Source: Chara braunii (Eukaryota; Streptophyta; Charophyceae; Charales; Characeae). From it: a stretch of 28,553 nt of DNA. The DNA lies in the NCBI GenBank assembly GCA_003427395.1, contig BFEA01000128.1, positions 2,763,645 to 2,792,197 of the forward strand, read 5' to 3'. This document shows, in pieces, positions 18,863 through 27,695 of this stretch. Every line of letters begins with the position of its first letter. The stretch's first letter is position 1. A model generated the notes under the pieces. The model had not been told where the DNA came from and did no database searches. It saw only the letters and a program-made list of their open reading frames with translations. A program made the position numbers and the translations under genes.

Positions 18863-20281
18863 CTAACCTATTAACCTGCTGTCAAAACTAATATCGGTTT
18901 CGGTTTCGCCTTGTCTATAAGCCGCGACAGCAGCGTAAGTCCTCCCCCGACTATCGCCACTGCCCTCCTCCTCCAGGCCCCACTCTATCTGATCATATGG
19001 GACCTCTTCCATACCACCCTCATCTAGAGTCAAGATCAAGTGATCCTTGGCCTTGACGTGGCCTGAGATGGTACGACCCTTCCATTTTTGGCCCATGTCA
19101 AGATCCTTGTGCCAGAAGGTAGTAACTGGCATGGACTGGGCCTCGAAAGCCACTATTCCCTACTCAAGGTATCGTAGGTGATAGTGGACTCCTTGCTTTT
19201 CTCAAAGAAGTGTCCGCACAAGGGCTCGGGCATGGCACGATAAAACAGTTGGACCAACTGAGTCTCGGTGACTCCATGGCCAGGGACAGCTACCAACTCA
19301 TCCATTACTCCCTTGAGTGCCCTGACACTCTTCCATAGGCGCGAGTGAACAGTCTGGAGTTTGTCAGAGGCACTAATCCCTCGAGTGACATCGACAAATC
19401 TCTCACACAACAACTTAAACAACTCGTTTAGGGGGGTGATCGCAGAGTAGGCTACCATATTATTGTCGCACTTAGCTCTGTGGGCAAGCGATCTGGCGAA
19501 GCTTGCTGCTTCGTCCTTGAGGGCATGGAAAGCAATTAAGACTTGCTCCTCAGGCAAGATCTTCTGGAGGTGAACATAAGAATTGATGTTCCCTTCCCAT
19601 TTGTCCCTTCTTCCCACTGTAGGAAGCAGGGAACTTGACTTTCACTGGATCCCTGCAGGGACGTGCCTCTTCTTCCCATGGAGCTGCCAACTTGGCACCC
19701 TCTATGGCCCCTGGGCAGAATCGCTCTATGCTCTCCATTCTTGCTTTCACCTATGTGCCCACGTGCATCATCATTTCATGTGCAAATTCTCTAAAGCCTA
19801 AACGTATGGAACGCAAGGTTACATCCTGGCCCCTCGCAAACTGAAACTGTTCTTCTTGGGCCCTCCCCAGGAGTTCTATATTCCTAGCCATAACTTCCAT
19901 TTTCCCTTGCATGTCCGCCTGCGCCTCCATATGCGCTCTTTGCTGTTTCACCACCTCCAACTCTTTCGCCACCTTACTGGCCGGCTCCATCCGCGCCTTA
20001 TTCTCCTTGGTCAAACGCAACTTCCACTCCAACTTCTTTTCCTCTTCGATCGTTTGGCGACATAGAAGGTCTTCTTCTGCCTCCCATTCTTTCACCACCG
20101 CTTCCTGTTCCGCCCTTGGTGCACATAACATCGCCTCCTCTTCCTCTCCCAGGGATAAATTGGCGACCCACTCAGATACCTTCTTATCCACCCAAGGGTC
20201 CTCCTGCTTCGTGCCATTGGGCTCCCCTCTCTCTCTTGTGATCTTTCTTATCAAGGGGACTTCCTCTTCTACCTTCTTCTA
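18863..20281 (-). pseudogene. Ty3/gypsy gag, broken into several frames
   Basis: Gag forms the particle that packages element RNA. The minus-strand frame from about 20281 to 19751 is Glu/Lys/Arg-rich and likely coiled coil (EEEEAMLCAPRAEQEAVVKE, EVMARNIELLGRAQEEQF). It has no ATG start that I can see. A frameshift near 19750 leads to MKARMESIERFCPG and VKVKFPASYSG. Another near 19617 leads to DKWEGNINSYVHLQKILPEE, ALKDEAASFARSLA and FKLLCERFVDV, the usual middle of a retrotransposon gag (order: F-x-G, W/Y-rich helix, A-x-x-[FW]). A TAG after TLSRE near 19154 is followed in another frame by AFEAQSMPVTTFWHKDLDMG, reaching 18863. At least three lesions. It lies 1.2 kb downstream of the PBS, in the same orientation as the LTR at 21494-22464. 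Confidence 0.78.
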
Positions 20282-20734
20282 GACTAGACCTACTACCAAG
20301 CAGTCACTACAGGACTTCAATGCTGAACAGGAGGCATTTAAGGAGATCCCCCATAACTCCTCTGGAATTCTTTAACGTCGCAAACAGGACGACGCGATCA
20401 GCAAGTCCTCTCAAGACTTAGACAGCTGGTCGTGCAGCCCACAACTTGGATTTTGGGCCTGCCATGCCACACTAAGCAGCCCGCCGCTTTGTACCGGTCC
20501 TTGGGAGGGTTTGTCCTCCGGGTCAGCCATTCGTCAGACATGGCCTTTAGCCCTACTCAGCCTGTGTGGGTTTGGTCAACACAACTCTACTACCTCATAC
20601 ACAAGAGTTCCTATCACCAGGACATAAGAGACTCAATGCAAAAGAAGAGACAAACAGACTCAACAAGTACCATGGGGTGAATGCACATCCATAGGGCAAG
20701 GGGATAGGCTGAAGGCTTGGCGAGAGTATACCAA
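20282..20734. other. Gypsy leader sequence, no gene seen
   Basis: Lies between the PBS-side leader and gag of the minus-strand element. Stops close the gag frame near 20283. No recognisable protein or repeat. Confidence 0.45.
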
Positions 20735-20900
20735 CTCCAGCTTGGTCAAACTCATGGTCAACAGCTCCGATCAACGCTGGTCAATGCTGGTCAACTTCCA
20801 GGTCAACACCTTGGTCAACGCCCAGATCAACCCTGGTCAACAACTCGGTCAACTCCGGTCAACACCTTAGTCAACGCTTCGGTCAACGCTCAACTCGGCT
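20735..20900. repeat. GGTCAAC short tandem repeat
   Basis: GGTCAAC or GATCAAC recurs about twelve times at 10-18 base spacing, linked by CCTT, GCT or TCC. It lies in the leader of the minus-strand gypsy element, before gag. Confidence 0.8.
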
Positions 20901-20996
20901 ATGGCTGCCAACCGCTTCTCCCCCACCAGCCTTCGCTACTCTTCTTCTCCCTCCTTCCTTCTTCCTTCTTACTTCTTACTTCATCCTGGTTATGGC

Positions 20997-21086
20997 CTCT
21001 CTCTCCTTCTTCGTCCCTCCTTTCTCTTCCTCGACTATGGTTTCTCTCTCCTTCTTCGTCCCTCCTTTCTCTTCCTCGACTATGGC
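20997..21086. repeat. 45-bp tandem duplication (two copies)
   Basis: CTCTCTCTCCTTCTTCGTCC followed by CTCCTTTCTCTTCCTCGACTATGG is present twice in tandem, nearly identical, with a weaker third start beyond 21086. Pyrimidine-rich on the plus strand. Confidence 0.8.
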
Positions 21087-21182
21087 TTATCTCTCCTTCT
21101 TTACTCGGTCTTCTTTCTCCTTCGTTTACTCTGTGTCCGAGCTCGGCGGCTATGGGCGCCACTTCCTTCCTTGGACCGCACA

Positions 21183-21184
<2 letters not shown>

Positions 21185-21249
<65 letters not shown>

Positions 21250-21250
21250 N

Positions 21251-21322
<72 letters not shown>
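21185..21322. repeat. (CT)n microsatellite with one N
   Basis: About 138 bases of CT repeat with a single N at 21250. Inside the leader of the minus-strand gypsy element. The true length is unsure because of the N. Confidence 0.95.
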
Positions 21323-21331
<9 letters not shown>

Positions 21332-21480
21332 GTCTCTTTGCAGGTACGCGGCACCTTCCTTCAGCGGCGCAGCTATGGCGGACCCTTCTTCTTCAATGGC
21401 GCACTTCTGCTATGGTGCCCAACTGGCGCGCGCCTCCTTCCTGTTGACAACGACGATGGCGCGTGAAATAGCGGGAAGCA

Positions 21481-21492
21481 GCTCCGATACCA
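21481..21492 (-). promoter_or_regulatory. Primer-binding site, initiator Met tRNA type
   Basis: Minus strand reads TGGTATCGGAGC one base after the LTR end ...GATTGCA. Plant Ty3/gypsy and Ty1/copia elements commonly use TGGTATCAGAGC, complementary to the 3' end of initiator Met tRNA; here one base differs. It fixes the inner border of the 5' LTR and the minus orientation of the element. Confidence 0.85.
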
Positions 21493-21493
21493 A

Positions 21494-22464
21494 TGCAATC
21501 AGACTCACTTTCTTCTTCAATCCACATGCATGCAAACAAATGGCAAATCCAAATTGGCGCCAGACGCCCGCACAACTCAGACACAAACTTGCTTCAGACT
21601 GGCTATGGCACCTGAGCGCCTACACTTCACGTATCAACTTTGTATTTACATCAACTGTTCAAATGCACTCGACTCTGGATCTCCCTGGATATCCCACGCA
21701 CACACACACTCTCACTACCACCTATCGCTAGCTATGGCAGCTATGGCCGCCAGCTACCACTAACTACAAGCAGCGATGGCTGCTCTAACTACGCCTCAGC
21801 CCACTTCGAGGGCATCTACAGACCACCTCGCACAAGACACTAGGGCAGCGCTTCCGCATGGCTCACGGAGAATGAATGAATGGTTGGACGCTGCCTCTTG
21901 ATTTATACTTCTGTAAGTCGCTGGTTTGCCCCTTTCCACCGGGCCCATGGTGCACACAGTCCCACATGGTACTTGCTGACTGGACAAAGTGAGACTGGGA
22001 CTGGATACCGCTGACTAAGCAAAGTTGGACTACCCACTTGCCCACTTGCCTCTGGTCTAACGTGAGCAAACCTCGAAAGGCCACTTCCGGACCTTCCGGA
22101 AGTCTGTGGACTTGGCCTTTCGAGGCTGTAGCAGCTACGACCTTGACCTTTCCAGACTGTAGCAGCTATGACCTTGACCTTTAAAAGTTGCAACTACACA
22201 ACTATGACCCCTACTCGACAGACCTACGGTTCAAGACCCGACAGCTACACAGACCTATGACAGACAACAGTCAGCTACCAAAACACACGTCACAGGTTTA
22301 AACACACAGGGGTCGACTGGATACTGTACACGGGTGAGGTAAGGTTTAGGGATCGAGCCCTGGGATCGGTATTTGTTATTGCAAAGGTGAAAACCGTTTC
22401 ATGCGGGCCTGAGCCCATAACATTTGCATACCTAGAAGGGCCTTGCGAGGGCTCAATCCTCGCA
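21494..22464 (-). mobile_element. Ty3/gypsy 5' LTR
   Basis: Minus strand starts TGCGAGGATTGAGCCC at 22464 and ends GATTGCA at 21494, 971 bp, directly before the PBS. A TATAAAT box lies at 21901-21907, so transcription would start near 21870 and run to gag. The first 60 bases are close to the LTR starting at 7708 and clearly different from the one starting at 10179. TTTGG follows at 22465-22469 on the plus strand; the same pentamer precedes the lower LTR end at 6528. Confidence 0.82.
21901..21907 (-). promoter_or_regulatory. TATA box in 5' LTR
   Basis: TATAAAT on the minus strand, about 560 bases into the LTR, followed by an AG-rich start region. Position fits the U3/R border. Confidence 0.6.
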
Positions 22465-22503
22465 TTTGGAGGGGGGGGGGGGCTTTAAAAAAGTGAAAAA
22501 TAG

Positions 22504-22518
22504 AAGTCCTTGCACACC
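22504..22518 (+). repeat. Left target-site duplication of LINE copy 2
   Basis: AAGTCCTTGCACACC, 15 bases, identical to 25213-25227. The LINE sequence starts at the next base. Confidence 0.93.
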
Positions 22519-25212
22519 CTCGCAAGGTGACACCCTCGCACCCCCTATATTCCTGTTCATAATGGAAGTCATTGCATCTTTCCTCCGCAAGGACCCATCC
22601 ATAGACCGCCTCGCTGAACAAAACCACAACCCCCTCCACGACTTCGTTCGATCTCACGGTCCTCATTCGCGCCAGTAACTCCTCCTTCCAGGCCCTGGTC
22701 CACGCTATGGAAGCCTTCAGACTCGCCTCAGAAATGAAGGTAAACTGGTCGAAAACGAAAGGATGGTGGCTTGCAGAACGCAACCCCACCCAACCTCCAG
22801 ACCCATCCACCCCAATGTCATGGACCACAGGCGACCAAGCACTCCAATACCTGGGCATTATGATAAACAGAGACCGCATCTGGCAAGGCATGGGAGAGAC
22901 TTTAATTGCCAGAACAGTAACCCGTCCAGCCAACCTGCTAGGTAGAGCCCTGATCATCAACACATTAGTCTTTTCCACTATGTGGTACACGGCCTCCATA
23001 TGGTCCCCTCTCGACGACGACCTGAAGAAGCTGAAGGCTAGAGCCAGGTGCTACCTGTGGACTAACGACCCCAACAGAACCACCTGCATAAACAAGGTGG
23101 CCTGGCAAACCGTCATCAGGAAACCACAGGAAGGTGGGCTAGGTATAATCGACCCTAAACAGGAAGCCATCGCCCTCCAAATGAAATGGATTATCAAAAT
23201 CCTAACCAAACAAGCCCTCCCGTGGACTAAGATGGTGGTAGACAACATAAGAAACCTGACACCGGTAGCATCCCCTCCAAACATGGGTGGACTCTTCTGG
23301 ATCATGGCAAAGGAATGGACAATCAAACCCCGAAGACCTGCTAGGAGTAACAACCCCCGGAACCCCTAATCAGCCCCTCACTATGCCCATCCGCTATTGG
23401 TCACCGATCCTGAAGGCCTGGCACCGACTGATGCCAGAAAAGAAAGAGTTCCCGAGCAACAAAGAGGAAGCCGTAAGACAGCCCCTGTTCTGCAATCTCT
23501 GGATTAAAGACACAAGAGGGCAGACCATGGACTCTCCGGGCCAAAGACCATAGATGGTTGTCTTGGGTGAAGAGAGGAGTATGGCAGGTCAAACATCTAT
23601 GGTCTGAGGACCGACAAGAATGGTAAATCGTACAGGACCTCCGCACATCCTTAGAAGGATGGCCACCTACTGACCACCAACCTGTCAGAAATCCTCCAAA
23701 GCATCCCCCATCCATGGACGGCCATCCTTAAAGAATCACACATGTGGAAATCAGGAGACTAGGGACTGCTCACCACACAGACCCCACCAACAAGAGCCTA
23801 CCGCTTCGTGTCCAAACCGGACCCGAACAATTACCAGACCAAGTTCATATCCTACCCTATCATCAAACACAACATTTACGAACTAAAGGTCCTGAACAGA
23901 ACACCACAGAACGAACAAATAGAAACCTACCTTCTTCGGAAGGTTAGAGTCTCTCACAGGCAACCCTGGATCAGCTTCCAGCCGGAAGTCAGCATTAAGG
24001 AGCTGGAATTCGACCCTAAGGAATGGATATGGGATCTGGGCGCCACCGGGAAATCGAGGACGATAACAGAATACGACGTAAAGTTCGGATATAACCTCGG
24101 ACTACAAACCAGGGACCCAAATCCGAGACTGACAGAGAAATGGAGAAGCATACTGAACATAGGTGACACGATCCCCTTCACCATCCCCTGGACCAAATAC
24201 CTCCTCATCAGACCTATCAGAATTCGCAGCTTGCAATGGCTAATAGCACATGCAGCCCTTCCCGTCAACCAGTGGCTACATACTAGAAGGAAACACTCTG
24301 ATCCCGATAGTTCGGAATGCTGCACAATGTGCAGCAACAACTCCCCGGAAGACATCCCACACTGCCTCCTGTTCTGCCCAGAAGCGACATGGGTATGGAA
24401 GGTGGTCCGCGAGCTATGGTCGATCCTGTTCGCTTCGCCACCCCCTGACATTCCCCCTCTCTCTATCCTAATCCTAACTAACATCCCCAGCAACATCACA
24501 GGCAGCAGCGAAGTATGGTTTACCTTGCTCAGGAAGCCGGCACTGTGGGTAATACGGAAACGCAGATGCACTCAGACAATCGAGGGTGCAGAGGTGGCTA
24601 GGGAAGAAATGTGGTCACTACTGCTGAGCATGGCAGAGACGGAAATCAGAAGCAGATGGCGGAGAATAGTCAACTCTATAAGACACAGACCAGATGGACA
24701 AGCAACCAAGAAACAGACCTTCATGAGGAACTGGCTGCTAAGGGGCCAGGTGGCGACGATAGTGGACAACAGGTTGAGGTGGAAGAAATGGCACCACGCA
24801 CAATCTTGAAGTCTATAAGGTCGCCCGCCGGGCGCCCTGGCAGAAGGTCAAGAAGGCACTGAAGAGGGATCAACAAAAAGGCTGACCGGACACACAACGA
24901 AGGACAAGGACAAGCAATAGAACACTGAGCGGGCCCCCCCAACTTTTCTTGCATTGCAGGGATTCATTCGACAGGCTCTGAATAGAAGCCGGAGAGGAAC
25001 AAGTGGTCAGGGCAAGCTGACAGTCAATCCTCCTTAGAAGGAGTAATCAATGCTGGTCAGGGTTCCTTCGGCCAGACGGAAGGAAGCATTGTGTGGGTAA
25101 AACGTTGTAATCTTTTGACTTGCCGGGGGAATAGGAACCGGACTGACGCTCCCCAGAATGGATATGGAGCCAGGACCATAAGGACCTGTTAAAAAAAAAA
25201 AGAAAAAAAAAA
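22519..25212 (+). mobile_element. 5'-truncated LINE with poly-A tail (copy 2)
   Basis: A non-LTR retrotransposon copy of about 2.7 kb, bounded by a perfect 15-bp target duplication and ending in an A-rich tail (25190-25212). It starts in the middle of the reverse transcriptase, at the QGD motif. That is the classic result of target-primed reverse transcription that stopped early. It sits between the gypsy LTR (ends 22464) and the exon at 25288-25448, 60 bases from that exon's donor. The 3' UTR covers about 24810-25190. Confidence 0.93.
22520..24809 (+). pseudogene. LINE ORF2 C-terminal part: RT palm/thumb and zf-RVT
   Basis: Begins SQGDTLAPPIFLFIMEV (22520), the conserved QGDPLSPxLF block of reverse transcriptase with Pro changed to Thr. 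The frame shifts near 22635-22650, exactly where the catalytic [YF]xDD would be: nucleotides for F-V and D-L-T remain but one Asp codon is damaged. The next frame (22640-23369) has VLIRASNSSFQALVHAMEAF, KVNWSKTKGWW, LQYLGIMINR and VAWQTVIRKPQEGGLGIIDP. Stops and frameshifts break 23369-23808. The frame 23808-24809 carries the zf-RVT region: IRSLQWLIAHAALPVNQWL, then CTMCSNNSPEDIPHCLLFC with CxxC, His and Cys, then W-V-W; it ends WKKWHHAQS. The element copied itself through target-primed reverse transcription. This copy is dead but the zinc finger is intact. Confidence 0.9.
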
Positions 25213-25227
25213 AAGTCCTTGCACACC
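25213..25227 (+). repeat. Right target-site duplication of LINE copy 2
   Basis: AAGTCCTTGCACACC, identical to 22504-22518, directly after the A-tail. Confidence 0.93.
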
Positions 25228-25287
25228 ACTCTTCTTTGGTAGTTTAATTCCTCACTATTTGCAGTCCATGTATTGGAGAAGGCTTAC

Positions 25288-25448
25288 GTTATTTCTATTC
25301 CGGAAGCACGATCTTTGCCAGCTACTTTAGGTCTTGTTCGTGCACCCCCACAGTCAGCAACTGTAAAGTTGGCGAATTGAACGCGTTCAGTAGTACCTCC
25401 AATAGCACACTTGCTTCCACATCTGTATGCACGCAGCCCCTCAAACAC
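25288..25448 (-). CDS. Exon of fibrocystin-L (PKHD1L1)-like gene
   Basis: Minus-strand exon of 161 nt. The acceptor is CTGCAG at 25454-25449 after a pyrimidine-rich tract with a CTAAAC branch-like word. The donor is GTAAGC from 25287. It reads VFEGLRAYRCGSKCAIGG, RVQFANFTVADCGGA and KDRASGIEI, 53 codons plus two bases. Together with the upstream microexon (WNQDRAPE) this matches the order in fibrocystin-L: AWNCDRGAE, a short helix-strand, VQFxNFxVxxN, then AGIE. These proteins are large secreted or membrane glycoproteins with beta-helix repeats. The phase of 2 at its end is completed by the single first base of the exon at 5339-5552. No stop or frameshift inside. A gene name is not assigned because only three exons are visible. 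Confidence 0.78.
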
Positions 25449-25534
25449 CTGCAGACCAATGTTTAGAAGAAAACGAAGACAGCAATTACAATTGTCATTT
25501 TAAAAAAAAAAAACAATGGGAAGAACAAAAGTAC
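25449..25534 (-). other. 86-nt intron
   Basis: GT at 25534-25533 and AG at 25450-25449 in minus sense, with an internal pyrimidine tract and an A/T-run. A contrast to the 19.7-kb next intron. Confidence 0.6.
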
Positions 25535-25560
25535 CTCTGGAGCTCTGTCCTGATTCCATG
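25535..25560 (-). CDS. 26-nt microexon of the same gene
   Basis: On the minus strand TTTGATTTCATAG precedes CATGGAATCAGG...CCAGAG, followed by donor GTACTT. Read in the phase required by the next exon it gives x-WNQDRAPE, which joins directly to VFEGLRAYRC. The intron between the two (25449-25534) is only 86 bases. The preceding exon, which must end with one base of a codon, was not found in the window. Confidence 0.65.
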
Positions 25561-25710
25561 CTATGAAATCAAAAGCCAAATTCAAAACAAACAAGCTCAA
25601 GGTTAGGAAATGACCAAATGGCCCGATTGACAGAAAACATGGAAGTCTATGTCCTACTGAAGGGCACTGTTGGACAAAACCTGACCACCGTCTTAACCTG
25701 AATAAAATGT

Positions 25711-25740
25711 CCGGTCATTAAATACAGCTATAATGACCGG
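25711..25740. repeat. Perfect 10-bp inverted repeat
   Basis: CCGGTCATTA (25711-25720) pairs with TAATGACCGG (25731-25740) around a 10-nt loop. Just downstream of an AATAAA word. Origin unknown. Confidence 0.85.
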
Positions 25741-25762
25741 GAATTCTATTCGGGTGAAGTAG

Positions 25763-25864
25763 TCCCCCAGAAAGGGAATGATGGCTAATCCCCCAGAAAG
25801 GGAATGATGGCTAATCCTCCAGAAAGGGAATGATGGCTAATGCCCCAGAAAGGGAATGATGGCT
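25763..25864. repeat. 26-bp tandem repeat, four copies
   Basis: Units starting TCCCCCAGAAAGGGAATGAT at 25763, 25789, 25815 and 25841, differing at one or two bases near the start of each. The last copy ends at GGCT. Confidence 0.92.
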
Positions 25865-26110
25865 CCTTCACAAGCTGATCTGCGAGCGAGTATGCCAGAA
25901 GTTTCATTAAAACATGCGTAGCGCTAGACTTGATGGAGGAAGAGTGATACAAGGATAGGAGATGTGATACAGAATCATTGCAAGAGGGACGAGAGGTGCC
26001 ACGGGAGAAAAACGGAGAGCCGGGAGAGGTAAGTAGAAAAGAGCATGCATGGAAGAAACACTTTCCCCCCTAAAGCTGCCAAGACAGCTTGACTATGAAG
26101 AGACTCCAGC
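25865..26110. other. No gene seen
   Basis: Purine-rich on the plus strand; no exon-like frame or splice context that I can support. Confidence 0.5.
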
Positions 26111-26152
26111 GGGGGGGGGGGGGGGGGGGGGGGGGAGAGAGAGAGAGAGAGN

Positions 26153-26205
<53 letters not shown>
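26111..26205. repeat. Poly-G followed by (GA)n, one N
   Basis: 25 consecutive G (26111-26135), then GA repeat to 26205 with an N at 26152. Homopolymer length is probably unreliable. Confidence 0.95.
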
Positions 26206-26206
<1 letters not shown>

Positions 26207-26600
26207 AATGGTTGCACGGAGGCACAGTGCTCAAAGGACGTTGTAGTCTTGTTTTGGTCAGCATGTCGACTGAGCATACAGTACAACCCACAGCTGTGAC
26301 CAAATCTTGCTCACACATGCTCTACATCATCACCCAGTCACTCCAGCATAAATGATAACAATAAGCATCAAACCGAGGTCAACAAACATATAATAAAAGT
26401 GCTGGACGCAATGTGTCGTGGTTGTGACCTCAATCATAGTAGCGTATATCTGCAGTGTACAAAAAGCTTTCAAAGCATCTCTACAACATTCAGTGCAAAT
26501 ATGTGGCCATATTCTTTTCTTGTCATGGGCGTAGCAAAGATGATCAATAACAGCAAAAAAGAAAAAAATAAATCTCTTTCTTCAGGATATCCCTAGCATC
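26206..26600. other. No gene seen
   Basis: Searched both strands for further exons of the fibrocystin-L-like gene without success. Short open frames only. Confidence 0.5.
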
Positions 26601-26610
26601 CCACTGGCAA

Positions 26611-26753
26611 AGAGGATTGGATTTACGGTTTAGGGTTTAGTCCAGAACCTGGATGTGCTTGTGAAGAGGGGGGGGGGGGGACCGTGGTTGATCTGGTTCT
26701 TCTGCATGTTTGCATAAAACACGCCCAGGTTCAGGGGCTCAATCCAATCCTCT
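26611..26753. repeat. Imperfect long inverted repeat, MITE-like
   Basis: AGAGGATTGGATT (26611-26623) is the exact complement of AATCCAATCCTCT (26741-26753), and CCAGAACCTGG (26642-26652) faces CCAGGTTCAGG (26725-26735). The left arm holds GGTTTAGGGTTTAG (26627-26640), two plant-telomere-like units. The loop includes a G-run near 26670-26681. It resembles a small foldback element, but no target duplication is evident. Confidence 0.65.
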
Positions 26754-26803
26754 AAACTAATGGGACCTTAGCAGCGTAAAAATTGGAATAGATACACACA
26801 CAC

Positions 26804-26808
<5 letters not shown>

Positions 26809-26868
<60 letters not shown>

Positions 26869-26970
26869 TGTCCCCTTTCATTCCAGCCCGTGCATGGACT
26901 TAATAAATAAATAAATAAATAAATTATGTAGGCGACCCTTTTTAGGAAACAACAAATCTGTGTGTGCGTG

Positions 26971-27001
<31 letters not shown>
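26809..27001. repeat. (GA)n, (AATA)n and (TG)n microsatellites
   Basis: GA repeat at about 26809-26866, AATA repeat at 26902-26924 and TG repeat with some GC units at 26959-27001, separated by short unique sequence. Confidence 0.92.
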
Positions 27002-27667
27002 TTTAGATTTTCCCCACAACAGCCCCAATTCCACCCAGGTGAATAGATTCAGAATCAAAGCAGTCTTTATACTATTGCCAACAACGAGAGCATTTGAGAT
27101 GTCCAACATATTAAAGCAATTTTATAATTAGACAGTTTTTTGGTTGTCCTTGGGGTACCCTTTTCATTGTTCTTGCATCTCCCCTGTTACTGTGCCTCTT
27201 ACGCACAAAGCTGCCCACGTTGATTGTGGTTGAGCGGCAGCTGCCCACATCCCCGTGTGGCTCCACGGCCCACTTGCACGTTATTTCAGGAGGCAGAGTA
27301 AAAGGGAAGGTATGCTGCTGTGCATCTCTTCAGAACTTCATACTCCTGTTCATTTCACTTCAGATCTTCAGCTTATACAGCCTTTGTGTCCATCCTTCAT
27401 CTTCATACTTCCGTTCATTTCATTTCTGATCTTCATATCGTCTATACTCTTAACGATGCTCATTCGTTTGTATTTGTTAGTAGTACAAAGGGAGTGCAGG
27501 GGAGGGTGGAGGGTAAGGGATAGAAGGCGGAGTTCTCTAGGAGTATGGGCAGGGGAGGTAGGGGCAACGGGAAGGAAAGAAATCTGTGGAGGGCAGGATA
27601 GAGTATGGCATGCAAGAGCAGGGGAAAGTTGTATGACGGGTCTCACAGATTTCTAAATATTCACCGC
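27002..27667. other. Non-coding with an imperfect direct repeat
   Basis: Units CTTCATACTCCTGTTCATTT (about 27337) and CTTCATACTTCCGTTCATTT (about 27403) continue in similar text (CACTTCAGATCTTCA, CATTTCTGATCTTCA), a duplication with about 66-bp spacing. Open frames here have no family features. Confidence 0.5.
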
Positions 27668-27692
27668 TGAAAACAAACAAACAAACAAACAA
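27668..27692. repeat. (CAAA)n microsatellite
   Basis: About six CAAA units just after (in minus sense) the stop of the Cys-rich region. Confidence 0.85.
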
Positions 27693-27695
27693 TAA

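Noticed and set aside
22376-22999. 207-residue minus-strand frame
   Set aside because: Antisense shadow of the LINE reverse transcriptase and the gypsy LTR end; no independent similarity. The same holds for the minus frame 23954-24571.
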